DNA of 64,000 bases from Lunularia cruciata. Lineage: Eukaryota; Streptophyta; Marchantiopsida; Lunulariales; Lunulariaceae. The stretch covers positions 51,713,001 to 51,777,000 of the forward strand of contig OX419758.1 of the NCBI GenBank assembly GCA_948567375.1, given 5' to 3'. Within the stretch, counting starts at the first letter, position 1; each line of letters begins with the position of its first letter. A program made the position numbers and the translations under genes. Shown piece after piece: positions 1 to 10,146 of the stretch. The notes under the pieces are model-generated. The model ran no database searches. It was not told the origin of the DNA and was given only the letters and a program-made list of their open reading frames with translations.

Positions 1-8
1 GTATTACA
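1..8 (-). repeat. Edge of family A 3' LTR
   Basis: The first eight bases are identical to the last bases of the complete LTR that ends at 5869. They lie directly beside the polypurine tract and the chromodomain end, in the place expected for the start of the 3' LTR of the minus-strand element. The rest of this LTR lies outside the window. Confidence 0.8.
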
Positions 9-25
9 GACCTCCCTCCTTTTAA
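9..25 (-). promoter_or_regulatory. Polypurine tract of family A
   Basis: On the minus strand this is a purine run (AAAAGGAGGGAGG core) immediately before the LTR end TGTAATAC. This is where plus-strand DNA synthesis is primed in LTR retrotransposons. The same tract recurs at 5870-5886 next to the other LTR. Confidence 0.75.
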
Positions 26-294
26 GACGCAACGTCCTCGTTGTGCAATTGTTGCTCAAATGTTGGCACCAACACTGGTGCATGTGCCAAATTGGTAGCG
101 GGTTCCCAGGTTGCTTCATAAAGGGGGTAACCTTTCCATTGTACTAGATATTCCACCCGCGGATGGCGAGTACCACGCATGCGCTTTTGGAGAATCCGCT
201 CCACTTCATATTTCTCTATGCCATCAATGACTGTCAACAAGGTCGAATGTCTTGTGTGGAAGTACCTTGGCCTGATCGGGGAGCATATCTGCAT
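22..294 (-). pseudogene. Chromodomain at the end of family A pol
   Basis: This 90-residue frame ends the polyprotein. It contains a chromodomain core (YEVERILQKR, then YLVQWKGYP and ATWEP), with the aromatic residues expected for binding methylated histone tails. In chromoviruses this domain steers integration toward heterochromatin. It overlaps the preceding integrase frame by about 60 bases in a different frame, so a small indel separates them. In an intact element it would be part of one pol polyprotein. Confidence 0.9.
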
Positions 295-1412
295 AATAGG
301 GAGACATGGAACACTGGATGGATCTTCATGTGTGGTGGTAGCTCAAGGTGATAGGCCACAGTGCCGATGCGACGAAGAATCGAGAAAGGCTGAATAAAAT
401 GAGGTCTGAGCTTACGAGATCCAACTAATGTGAGGTTGGTTGTCGATAGCCATACTTGATCCCCAACATTGAACTCCATGTGCCTACGGTGTGCATCAGC
501 ATACTGCTTTTGTCGATTTTGCGCAATCTGTAACCTGTGCTTGGCGCTCTCCACACCTTGTTGGATTCTAGAAACAAATGTGTTGACTACATCAACCTTG
601 GTAGTCATTGGACGGATCTTCATCAAGCTAGAAGGTGTGAAGGGATGCTCACCATACATGAGGAAGAACGGAGTGACCTGGGTAGAGACATTCACTCAAT
701 TGTTGTAAGCGAATTCCACCAACGGTAGTAGGGTGTCCCACCTCTCTTGCTCTTCTAAGGTGAAGCCGCCTAACATGTCTTCAATCGTGCGATTAGCCCG
801 CTTTGTTTGGCCATCTATTTGTGGGTGGTAAGTTGTAGACATGGCCAACTTGGTTTTGAAGAAACCAAAGAGTGTTTGCCAAAACAAACTGGTGAATTGG
901 GTGCCTCTATCGGTGATGAGTACTCTAGACAAGCCATGGTGAGCAAAGACTGCATCTAAGTATAGTTGAGCTAGTTGTGGAGCGGTCACCTCCTTGGTGG
1001 TAGGGCGTACATGAATCATTTTGCTGAGCCGGTCCACAAAGACCACAATGGAGTCAAACCCTGAGGTGGTCTTGGGTAATTCACAGACAAGATCCATACT
1101 CACTTGTTCCCAACGTTGGGTAGGAGTGGGAAGAGGTTGAAGGAGCACTGCATGAGCTTGATTAGAAGCTTTGTTCTGTTGACAAAGTAGGCAGCTACGC
1201 ATATAGTCCATCACGTCGTTGCTCATCTTGGGCCAATAGTAATGGCACTTGACTGCCTCCAAGGTCTTGTCCACTCCGACATGAGCTGCAATGGCCGAAT
1301 CATGACATTCTGCTAGAATGGTGGTGCATAATTCTGGGACATTTGGGATCCACAATTGGCCCTCTCGAAAGGTGAGTCCTTGGGTGCTGGTGACACCTTT
1401 GGACGATTGCAC
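234..1412 (-). pseudogene. Family A integrase, catalytic Glu lost
   Basis: The N-terminal HHCC zinc finger is visible (His37 and His44, then CLLC with Cys74 and Cys77, counting from 1412). The core has Asp107 (MDLV) and Asp168 (ITDRG). The third catalytic residue should be 35 residues after Asp168. There the sequence reads GQTKRAN with Lys204 (bases 801-803) where Ty3/gypsy integrases have Glu. A TGA at about 693-695 interrupts the frame, which then resumes with the C-terminal beta-barrel region (FNVGDQVWLS, HPVFHVSLL). This copy should be unable to integrate by itself. Confidence 0.9.
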
Positions 1413-1421
1413 TTCTACAAT

Positions 1422-1766
1422 CTATGGATCAGTTTTTGTAGCAGCTAGAATCTCTTGCCAGAATTTAGGGTTAATCTTAACCTCTGCCGCCAAGTTGTTG
1501 GCCATTGGCATACGGGTGAATGCATCTGCAAGTTGCTTCTTACCTTCCACGTAGGTGATTGTCATGTTGAAGCGTTGTCGCCACTCTGCCCACCAAATTT
1601 GGCGACGAGATAGATCCTTCTGCGTCTCGAGGTAGACTAGAGGTTTGTGGTCTATCTCTACTACAAATGCCTTCTCGCCCAGGTAGTGCTTCCAATGCTT
1701 GGTTGCTAGAATGATGGCCAGCTCTTCTTGTTCTGTGGTGTGGTAGTTGCGCTCTGCCGGTAACAA
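1422..1766 (-). pseudogene. Family A RNase H
   Basis: This is the part of pol that degrades RNA in the RNA/DNA hybrid. YHTTEQEELAIILATKHWKHY and VVEIDHKPLVYL carry the Glu and Asp of the retroviral RNase H fold, and the tether sequence QLADAFTRMP follows. It is continuous with the RT frame except for a TGA at 1767-1769, and is followed by a TAG before the integrase frame. Both stops look like single-base changes in a once-open polyprotein. Confidence 0.88.
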
Positions 1767-1769
1767 CTT

Positions 1770-3350
1770 TCAAGAGAAATATGCAATTGGATGCCATCCG
1801 TCATGCCACTCTTGTTGTAGGACTGCTCCTATTGCTACGCCTGATGCATCCGTAGCCAACTTGATTGGACATTTTGGGTCATACCACTTCAAGATTGGTG
1901 CATGTAGCAAGGCGGCCTTCAATTCTTGAAAGGCCAACTCTTGTGTAGTTCCCCATGTCCACTTCTTCCCCTTGCCAAGTAGTGCCGTTAAAGGCTGTGC
2001 AACCTTGGAGAAGTCCTTGACAAATCTACGATAGAATCCCGTCAACCCCAAGAAGCTCTTAAGTTGAGTCTGATCTTCTGGGGCACTCCATTTTTGAATG
2101 ACCTCTATTTTATCTGTCAATACTTGAATGCCCTCTGCACTTATTCTATGCCCTAAGTAGTCTACTTCAGACTTGCCAAACTCACACTTTGAGATTTTGG
2201 CGTACAATTGATTCTGTCTTAGAATCTGGAGGACCTCTCGTAGATGTTGTTTGTGTTCTGTCATCGTGCTACTATATACTAAGATATCATCCAAGAAGAC
2301 GATAACAGACTTATCCAAGTATGGACGAAATATGTCATTCATTAGGCTCATGAAAGTGGCAGGCGCATTGGTGAGGCCAAAAGGCATCACAAGATACTCA
2401 AAGTGGCCATACTTGGTTCGAAAGGCAGTTTTGTACACATCCTCCTCTGCAATTCGGATTTGATTGTAACCGCTCCGTAAGTCCAATTTGGTGAAGTACC
2501 TTGCTCCATGGAGTTGATCAAACAGGTCATCCATGCGAGGTAAGGGGTATTTGTTCTTCATTGTTTGCTGATTGAGACCCCGATAGTCAATGCACATGCA
2601 CATTGTACCATCCTTCTTCTTCACAAACAAGACAGGGGCCCCATATGGTGATACGCTAGGTTGGATGAACCCTTTCTGTAGCATCTCCTCAATTTGAGTC
2701 TTACACTCCTCCAACTCATGAGGTGATAGGCGATATGGGGCCTTACAAGGAGGTGTCTTCTCCGGGAGTGTCTCTATTTTGTGATCTACTCGCCTTTTAG
2801 GTGGTAATCCTGAGGGTAGATCATCGGGAAAGACATCTTGAAACTCATCCACTACATCCTTCAATTTCTCAGGAATTTGTTCAGCAAGTTGTGCACTCTG
2901 GACTTCTCTTATTAGACCCATAAAACATCTATCGGTCTTACAGACAGTTGTCGTCCCTACGACATATAGAGGCAATTTCTGCTTGTGTGATTTTTCTTTA
3001 ACCCCAATGATTGACCATTGGTGGGTTCTCACTACTTTCTTCCTCCAATCCACCATTGGGTTGTACTGCTCCATCCATGGCATGCCTAAAATTGTATCAT
3101 AACGGGCTAACTGGATCACTCGCCACTCAATTGCTTCTTGATATTCTCCTACAGAGAGGGTTACCCGTCTAGGTAATGATTCAATCCCCTCTGTTTGCCC
3201 ATTTGGTAACTCTACTTCTTCACTTCCATCTCTCTTTAGATCCATTCCCAAGCTTGTTGCAACAGAGCAAGACAAGAAATTCTCTTTTGCTCCCGGATCT
3301 ATTAATACTCTCACTTGATTACCTTCTAGGATTCCATTCACGACAATCAA
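1770..3350 (-). pseudogene. Family A protease and reverse transcriptase
   Basis: This 526-residue open frame contains an aspartic protease followed by RT. The protease active site reads DPGA at residues 18-21, where retropepsins have DSG or DTG, so the Ser/Thr is replaced by Pro. RT motifs are clear: DYRGLN near 255, [11 protein letters not shown] with Asp290, [10 protein letters not shown] near 321, and the catalytic [10 protein letters not shown] with Asp354 and Asp355, then YLGHRIS near 398. The length and order fit Ty3/gypsy. RT looks intact; protease is doubtful. Confidence 0.92.
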
Positions 3351-3445
3351 TTGTGAGGTTGCCTTTTGGGATCTTTGCGCATTATTCTTCTTCCTTCCCT
3401 CGCTTCTCTGCTTCCTTATTGAGCCAGTAAGGCCGCGAGGTACAT

Positions 3446-4552
3446 TTATTGGCGATATTCATTTTCCAAAGTGGTTTCCACCTCCTCCTCTTCAATGTGC
3501 CTCTCCATGTTGTTCAAAGATCGCCTGTACGAAGGCCGAGGGCCTCTAGGGAAACGAGTGCGACAATTGGTAGATATGTGCCCAATACGGCCACAATTAT
3601 AACAACAGCGTTGTTCTCCTCGAGTCCCTTCTCCTCGTGGGACTCCATCTCTTCGTTCTTCTACCCGTCCCCACTCTCCTTGAAGCGGCCGTGCTCCTTG
3701 ATCCCGTAATCGAAGGTTACCCAATTCCATCCGTACTGGTCCACCCATGTTTGGCATTTCTGCCCGATAATGTTGAGGTGGAACTAATCCTTCACCTCCA
3801 CCTAATGCTCTGGCTATTCTTTGCGCACAAGCAATAGCTTCAAATACCGTGCGAGGGTTTTGCACCATGACTTCTTGGCGAATCTGCTCTTTCAACCCTT
3901 GTTTGAAATTGTCGAGAGCCTTTGCTGGACTCATGTCGGTAATTGCAACTTGTAGATCTAGAAATGCCTCCACATACTCTTGTATGCTATTCTTCTGTCT
4001 CAATCCCCATAGTCGGGTTCGAGCCATCTGCACAGAATCCACCAATTGGAAATTCTTGAGCAGTCCTTCTTGCATTGCTGTCCATGTGACCTCCCTTCTC
4101 TCTGCCAGCATGGATCGTTCCCAAGCATCATACCATGTGAGGGCTTTATTGGTCAAGTACCCACATGCAAACACGCCTGTAGCATGCTCTGTGATCTCTG
4201 TTGAGAATAATCAAAAATATCGATTCATTCTCAAGATCCAATTCTCCACTACTCCCATCATATGCTGTCCCTTGTAAGGCTCGATGTTGCAGGTCTTCTT
4301 CATTCGGAGTAGCAATGTGGCTTCATCGTTGATAGGGTTCGTAGGCACGGGTGCCTCTCCAAGTACTTTAGTCACAGGTACTGGGTTTTGAGACGGCTCT
4401 TCTTCTTGCATGGCTTGATCGTTCATGAGGATCTGCACTTGACTTTGCAATGTCTCCATGGTCATCTTAATCTCTCGAAATTCATTCAACATCCCTTGCA
4501 TTCCTTGCACCAGCTCTTGCAACTGCGGATCCATGGTTCCTGCAACACCCAA
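3446..4552 (-). pseudogene. Family A gag
   Basis: This is the capsid/nucleocapsid protein. The N-terminal part (MGVAGTMDPQLQ start at 4552) has a coiled-coil-like stretch. The capsid region contains LTNKALTWYDAW and a retrotransposon gag core. A CCHC zinc knuckle, CYNCGRIGHISTNC, lies near the C terminus and would bind the packaged RNA. One TGA at about 4211 breaks the frame between the two halves, and the frame ends with TAA at 3446, about 95 bases before the protease frame. It appears intact apart from that stop. Confidence 0.9.
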
Positions 4553-5124
4553 TTGCTAACGTCTACTTCAATATAGAGTCAATATAATCACTCTGGAAGG
4601 CGCACGAACTATCGGAACTACCATTGGGACCTCAGAAGCTATCACTCGTTGATAATACTCCTCACCAAAATTCCTAACCACAAAATCTCTAAACATCAAT
4701 TTTGGCCTCACTACATAATGGATTTCTACTTGAGTGTTGAAAGGGAGAGGATTTGGGGCATTCATATCCATATTATCATAATAGAATGTAGATCGTCAAA
4801 TCCCACTCTCTATCATATATCACCACAAGTAGAATCACCGAGTTTGGTGAGTTCATCACTCTATCCATGAATTCCGCACCAAAGTGATAAACTAGCGATA
4901 CTCTCATCTACTCACGCTGGATGTACATAACCTTGATGTGGAATGGGTTTGAGAATGGAAAGCTAGGTGCGGGAAATTGTCCCCCCGGCGCATCCATCCC
5001 ATCCGCTCTCTAAGGTCCTTCCTAAGTCTAGCAATTACTCTATGTTCTCCACCTCAAATTACTCAGTTTCAGTAGTTTGTGCTATTCCAAGAGGGATGAT
5101 CTACTCTCTTGGACTAGAACACTT
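4553..5124 (-). other. Family A leader between primer site and gag
   Basis: This is the untranslated leader of the element. A 67-codon open frame (4568-4771, minus) is present but has no recognisable domain and is probably chance or a leader peptide. Packaging and dimerisation signals would be expected here but cannot be identified by eye. Confidence 0.55.
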
Positions 5125-5136
5125 GCTCTGATACCA
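5125..5136 (-). promoter_or_regulatory. Primer-binding site, initiator Met tRNA
   Basis: The minus strand reads TGGTATCAGAGC, the classic plant initiator-Met tRNA primer site, one base inside the LTR edge at 5138. It fixes the 5' LTR boundary and the direction of the element. Confidence 0.93.
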
Positions 5137-5137
5137 T

Positions 5138-5869
5138 TGTAGTACTCCGAGGACAAGAGAAGAGAGATTGCACACTCAAACGTTTGATGCCCCAAGGGAG
5201 CACCTTCTCTTTATTATATAGACAAAGAGGATCTCCTCCAAGGAAGCTCCACCATAGGATTAGGGACACAAATATGTGATATGTCAGCAAGCTCCACCCT
5301 TGGATTACTTACTTGGATGGGTGACCTGTCGGCTCTAGGTCCTATCTGGTTGGTCAAACGAGCTTTGACCAGAGGGAATCTTTTAGGGAATCTTCCTATA
5401 GGAATCTCAGAATCACATGAGTAAGGTACCATTGGAAAGCTCTCGACGAGACAAACCAGGGGGAGGGAAGGCCAGCCCTTCCTCCGTTGGGGGGGGGGGA
5501 ATCTGCACATTTTCGAGGCCTAATTCATCCGTTTAGGCCTCTGAAATTGCCTTCAAAGATTTCAAGCATATTTCGGTTCCTACTCTATTAGTAGAAGTCC
5601 CCTTTTGGTGATACCTCTTTTTGATCTGTTTAGTCCATCATGTGTAACATCCTTCCAGATGTTACCAAACCAATTCTCACCTTTAAATCATATGTCTAGC
5701 TATTGGTTCTAAGGTTCTCAAGTCTATTTCGGTTTCTGCACTATTAGTAGAAGTACTCTTTTGGTGATACTTCTATCTGATCTATTTTGACCATCATGTA
5801 TAACATCATTCTAGATGTTACCAAACCGAATTTCACATCTAGATCATATGGCTAACCCTTGGTATTACA
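5138..5869 (-). repeat. Family A 5' LTR (732 bp)
   Basis: It is bounded by TG...CA (on the minus strand TGTAATACC at 5869 and AGTACTACA at 5138). The primer site sits on the low side and a polypurine-tract copy on the high side. A TATA-like box (minus-strand TATATAATAAAG, about 5211-5222) probably drives transcription. It contains an internal direct duplication (about 5570-5709 and 5726-5863, period 156 bp). A diverged solo copy of this LTR lies at 32310-32904 in the opposite orientation. Confidence 0.9.
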
Positions 5870-6082
5870 GACCTCCCTCCTTTTAAGACGCAACGTCCTC
5901 GTTGTGCAATTGTTGCTCAAATGCTGGCACCAACATTGGTGCATGTGCCAAATTGGTAGCGGGTTCCCAGGTTGCTTCATAGAGGGGGTAACCTCTATGA
6001 AGCAACCTAGAAGCAACCTGTAACCTCTATGAAGCAACCTGGTAACCTCTATGAAGCAACCTGGCTAACCCTTGGTATTACA
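5870..6082 (-). repeat. Aberrant LTR extension: internal piece, inverted repeat, tandem repeat, second LTR end
   Basis: Right after the LTR end, 5870-5994 repeats the polypurine tract and chromodomain tail seen at 9-135 with a few differences. The end of this piece folds into a perfect 17-bp inverted repeat (5969-5985 with 5992-6008). Three copies of GTAACCTCTATGAAGCAACCT follow (5988-6062). The last 20 bases of the LTR then appear again at 6063-6082. This resembles a template switch or fold-back during reverse transcription, or a later recombination. Confidence 0.8.
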
Positions 6083-7130
6083 CTTGTGTTGTCTACAAAG
6101 CATTCCAATGTTCCTTCTAAGCAAAAGATCTAGTCTATCATGCCATGAAAAACACTACATCCTTGATAGCATCATGGGTAGCTATCCTCTAGCTTCCAAA
6201 AGGACATTATGTTATATGGACCACCATTTCATCTATGTAAAACCATACTCACCATGAGTAATGAAGATGCAAAAAGGTGGAACAACCTAGGGAGATCCTT
6301 GTCATGCATATATACATTGCTACACAACATAGATTACTATCAACATCATACACTATAGAAACAAAACTCACTCACACAGAAGTCATACATGAACTCTAAA
6401 GTAACATAATTAATTAGTTCATTCTACCACCTAAATCACTCTCAAATTGGATTTGAACTCAATACTCCCCTCAAAAATCAATCAGCAATTGTGCACTAAT
6501 TACAATTAAGCCATATCCACTCTAACTAAGAGACTCTTAATGATGCTTGCTGGCTGTTTTCCACCATAGCCAAGAACTCAAAGGCTTCAGAGAAGTGAGC
6601 TCTTTACAACTACACTTCAAAATTATACCTCTCTACTCGATGTAGGTCTCCAACCCTAATGGTGTAGTTGATGGCACATTTGATGGTGCAAGTGAAGGTG
6701 GGTCCTACTATGTGATCAGTAGCCCAAACATGAAATCTGGCTGCCATCAAGATCCATGAGCAACTACCAAAATAACTAATGACTATTGATATTACTACTC
6801 CAACATCCGAGCAAGCTAGCTTTGGTGCTACTAATGTTGTGAAAGCTATTGTGCAAATCTATTTTACTACACAACATACATGTTGTCAACATCATACACT
6901 ATAGAATCACAACTCATACATAAGTCATACATGACCTCTAAAGTGCCACAATTGCCTCCCTAGATGGCAATTAGGTTCCTCTAACTCAAGATAATCATCT
7001 ACTCCAAGTATACAATATGCCCTATGGTGGGCCAAGATCAAAAGGCTGAATGCTATTGAGCCCCATTGTTAGTCACCTATTTGCAATTTGCATCACATAA
7101 AGGGTGAACTAACTATCAATCAAGTATATC
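6083..7130. other. 3' noncoding part of family C; direct repeat
   Basis: No gene is recognised. A direct repeat of about 90 bp occurs at 6320-6410 and 6868-6954 (shared core ATCATACACTATAGAA and AAGTCATACATGA, offset about 548). These may be remnants of LTR or 3' noncoding sequence. Confidence 0.45.
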
Positions 7131-7149
7131 TAGGACATAAAAATTGTCC

Positions 7150-7335
7150 TTGAGGAACCACCATGAGGAGAGGAGTCAAGTACACCATATGTCATCCTCT
7201 CAAAATAGCCATCACACACCAACATAGTAGCAGCCCCACCAAAAGAGCCACATAACATACACCGCAATCATGCATGTACAAATGCCACGTTTGGGTCCAT
7301 AATGCCATCAATGTTTGGGAGGTGGCATGGTGCAA
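7150..7335 (-). pseudogene. PHD-like finger behind family C integrase
   Basis: The minus strand encodes a block starting with APCHLPNIDG (about 7290-7330), then CMLCGSFGGAATMLVCDG (CxxC at 7250-7261). The CxxC, the following hydrophobic stretch and the CDG turn match the start of a PHD finger. The later ligands are lost: YFERM stands where a C-x-x-G-W-H block would be, and the final cysteines are absent. A TGA lies shortly before the CxxC. PHD fingers bind histone H3 tails, so the domain may once have played the targeting role that the chromodomain plays in family A. The identification rests on pattern memory only. Confidence 0.6.
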
Positions 7336-8242
7336 AATTGAGCACATGATCCTTCTAAAAAACACCATCATGTCCTTCTAATGTGAGGACTCTAGAAAGG
7401 AAAATTTCACATACTCTCAAGATAGTGCAACCTATAGTAACATCAAGTGTTGTTGATGTAGTTTGCTATAGATATGCATAGTCACTTGGATGAAATCAAT
7501 AGATCAAGGATCTATAACCTCCTCCTTGAATAGTAGCATAACATAAAGTATCTCTATGTTGAGCAATCACTAAGTTCCCAAAGGACATTGATAGCATTCT
7601 CCAAAAGATTCCTACCCTTTGAGAACAATCACTCACTTATATGTTTGGATCATCCAAGTTCAAAACTACAATAACATCATAAGAAGTGGTTGTAGGTAAA
7701 TCTAGATCTTGTCCATAAAGTAGAAAGTAAGGAGAGAAGGATGCTAAGGAGGCTTACTGGTTGAATTGATAGCCCATGGCCAACCAAGGGTACTCAAGAT
7801 CCCAATCAACAAAGTGGCCTCTCTACAACCCATACTTAGGTAATCCTCTCTTCACCATATGAACCATTCTCTACTAAGTCATTTGTCTCAAGGTGATCTT
7901 GGGAAGTAGTATGATGACCAATCAAGGCCTTTTCTTACAAGACCTAAAACCCCCAAGAACTCTATACCTTGATCAGTCAAAACCTCAACTAGTGCACCAA
8001 AATGACTAAGAACCGAACCCAAGAAAAAGTATGATATCTCTTCACTAGATCTGTCAAAAGTGCCACCAAATCAATCCACTGGAAGAAATGCTCCAACATA
8101 ACCAAAACATATCAATGATGTCTCACAATCAATGTTAAAGATCAAGCAAAGTCCAAGTACAAAGTCCAATGGTAACCCATCCTATGATAGGTAATGGGTG
8201 TAATTATGGCATAAGAGCATTAAATGATGCTCTAACTTGGTC
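7336..8242 (-). pseudogene. Family C integrase core and C-terminal domain
   Basis: Allowing for stops and shifts, the minus strand shows LHPLPI and PLDFVLGL (about 8120-8215), VLTDQGIEFLG (about 7950-7990, second catalytic Asp), and a stretch resembling LPWLAMGYRFSxQASL near 7745-7800. These are typical of the Ty3/gypsy integrase core. Below 7680 the IAQHRDTL block and a GPY/F-like region (TLDVT, VLxLEG) follow. The frame continues without loss across the D1 insertion into the zinc-finger half at 10147-10260. Confidence 0.75.
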
Positions 8243-8641
8243 ACAAATGTGGTATCTATATTTTTCATTTTGGACGAGTTTTGAAGAAGAAGTGCCAAAT
8301 TGAAACCAAATTGAAACCAAATGGAGAAGAAATGAGAGTAAATTTGTATTTTGATCAAGCCCAAGGAAGTTGACTTTGTGTCAGATGAAGACGGACTCAG
8401 CTAGGATTGAAAGAGTGCAGATCCAAAGGAGGAATGGAAGTTATAGGTCAAGATTCATGCTGGGGCTATATCTCAATGTCCACAAGTCCAAATCAAACAT
8501 GCTATATCTTGTTAGAAGCGTCTCGTTTAGGACTTTTCGTTGCCACCAAAATCTCAAATTTTGGAGGTCTATAGAAGAAGTTACAAGTATTTGAAGTTTT
8601 GAATGTAAATTTACAAAGTAGTTTAGTGTCTTTGGGTTGGA

Positions 8642-8712
8642 GTCTTCAAACTTTGGACTTTGGACTTCAGACTTTGGCCTTTGGACTTCAGACTTCAGAC
8701 TTTGGACTTTTG
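8642..8712. repeat. Minisatellite of ACTTTGGACTTC-type units
   Basis: Short units alternating GACTTTGG and GGACTTCA repeat imperfectly about eight times inside D1. On the minus strand they translate as a repeated PKSEVQ-like peptide, which is a by-product of the repeat and not a gene. Confidence 0.8.
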
Positions 8713-9037
8713 GTTTACACAACTTTGGGTTAGAAGCTTCTTTGACTCAAGATGAAGATGACTGTATCTGAGATAGTTGGACCTCGGAGTGCAATGAAGA
8801 TGACTTCGAGAATCTTGCCAGAGGCATTAGAGAGATTTAGGATAGAGAAAGAATAGATAGTTAGGATACCCATGACTTCAATTTCAGTTTTGATTGAAGA
8901 TGAAACAAGAATTGAAAGAGAAGTAGCAGTAGTGAATAAACACGAAGTGCAAGATCATACTATAAGTGTCTTCAGGTCAGTAACATGAGTGATTAGGGGG
9001 AAGTGGGTTACAAATTGAAGGCGTAGATAGTGTACCC

Positions 9038-9346
9038 ATGCTTTCAGTTACAATTTGTGATGAGAATATAGTAGAATTAGCAAAGGAATTGATGGTAATT
9101 AGACCCAATGTTGCAGAAGTAGGAATTCAGGTGTCATCGGACTTATTATTTGAGACATTAGAGAAGAGTGGGTTAGGAGATAAAGAGTTAGATAAGTCAC
9201 TCCTTAGTGCAATTGTAGTTCCTAGCATAAAAGTAGTAGAATTAGTGCAGGAATTAGTAGAATTAGCTATACCCGAAGAAGTAGAAATAGTAGGAAGATC
9301 ATCGGGTTTGGAAGCCGATGATGAGGTGGACATCGGATCGGGATAA
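9038..9346 (+). pseudogene. C-terminal part of family D protein
   Basis: This frame of about 100 residues is acidic and rich in Val, Glu and Leu, with VGIQVSSDLLFETLE near its start and SGLEADDEVDIG at its end. The minus-strand frames at 61406-61783 carry VEIGVQVSLDQLLETLE and SGLEAEVEVDIG at matching places and stop at the same point. Shared protein-level conservation implies the frame was once translated. No known domain is recognised. In D1 the longer coiled-coil part seen in D2 is missing. Confidence 0.6.
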
Positions 9347-9466
9347 GTGTCAATTTTGAGATAGGAAGAGGCAGATATGAAGAGATAGATTGTCAATTGG
9401 AATCTGCAAGTAGGAAGAGATGTTACGAAGCGGTGCATAGGTAGGAAGAACTGCCATTTGCTTCAG

Positions 9467-9474
9467 TATTTAAG
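9467..9474 (+). promoter_or_regulatory. TATA-like box in family D LTR
   Basis: TATTTAAG lies in the D1 tail and an equivalent TATTTAAA occurs on the minus strand near 61281-61290 in D2. Conservation in both copies supports a role as the LTR promoter. Confidence 0.5.
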
Positions 9475-10146
9475 GGGAGCATTTGCAGTACAATATTGTT
9501 CAGTATTCATATTTCTGAAGATAGATAAAGCAAAGTGCTATTTTTAGTGCTCGTCGTTTGAGCTTAATTCCGATTGTCAATTCCGTGTTTGTGTTTGTGA
9601 GTGTGTGGAGAATTCTGAAGTGCAAGTCAATGTGTTTGTGGATATTGGATTCTGTAGCCTAGATCTTCATTCTGTGTGTTTGATCCTGAGTGAAGTGCAT
9701 CGGAGCAATGCCTTGACAGATCTGAGAGGAATTGTAGTGTTGGTAGTATTTTGCATTTGTGAGTGCAACACGAAGTTGATGTGAAGCAATTTTGATCAAG
9801 GAAGTTGTGCCTTCAATGGAGGGGTGGAACACAATTCTGAGGTGAAATCGTTCTTTGTAGTGAAGTGCTATCTTTGGGAGAATCTGAATCATCACAATCA
9901 AGAGTTGTTTGGATAGAATTTGCTATGTTGTGATTATGTGTGTGTGTATTCGTGACAAGTTGTCAAGATTGTGAGCTTGTTACTCTCTTCTGGATGTAGT
10001 TTCTACCTGAGAGATTAAAGAAGAAATCAAGAAAAACTACATTGTGACTTTTGATTTTTTATTTGACCAATTCTGAATCGTATCTCTGTGAGAACAAACT
10101 TTACTTACCCGATTACCGCAAAAGTGATATTTGCCGGGTTGTCACA

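Larger units (their letters stand above)
1..6082 (-). mobile_element. Ty3/gypsy chromovirus, family A
   Basis: This is a nearly complete LTR retrotransposon read on the minus strand. In order it has a 5' LTR (5138-5869 plus an aberrant extension to 6082), a primer-binding site, leader, gag, protease, RT, RNase H, integrase, chromodomain, polypurine tract and the start of the 3' LTR. The integrase after RT/RNase H marks it as Ty3/gypsy, and the C-terminal chromodomain marks it as a chromovirus. It carries only a few stops and one frameshift, so it is the youngest large element here. Age from LTR divergence cannot be computed because the 3' LTR is outside the window. Confidence 0.93.
8248..10146 (+). 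mobile_element. Family D1 insertion, 1899 bp, 5-bp target duplication
   Basis: The insert starts TGTGG and ends GTCACA and is flanked by ACAAA on both sides (8243-8247 and 10147-10151). Removing the insert plus one ACAAA joins the two halves of the family C integrase in one frame through the CxxCD region, which confirms the edges. It contains a minisatellite (8642-8712), a 102-codon frame (9038-9346) and a TATA-like box (9467-9474). About the last 1.0 kb matches 60610-61640 in the opposite orientation. It has LTR-type ends but no internal pair of LTRs, so it is either a long solo LTR or a non-autonomous derivative. Confidence 0.85.

Noticed and set aside
8441-8722. Repeated PKSEVQ-type peptide on the minus strand
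   Set aside because: It is produced by a short minisatellite inside D1 and has no start context or relatives.
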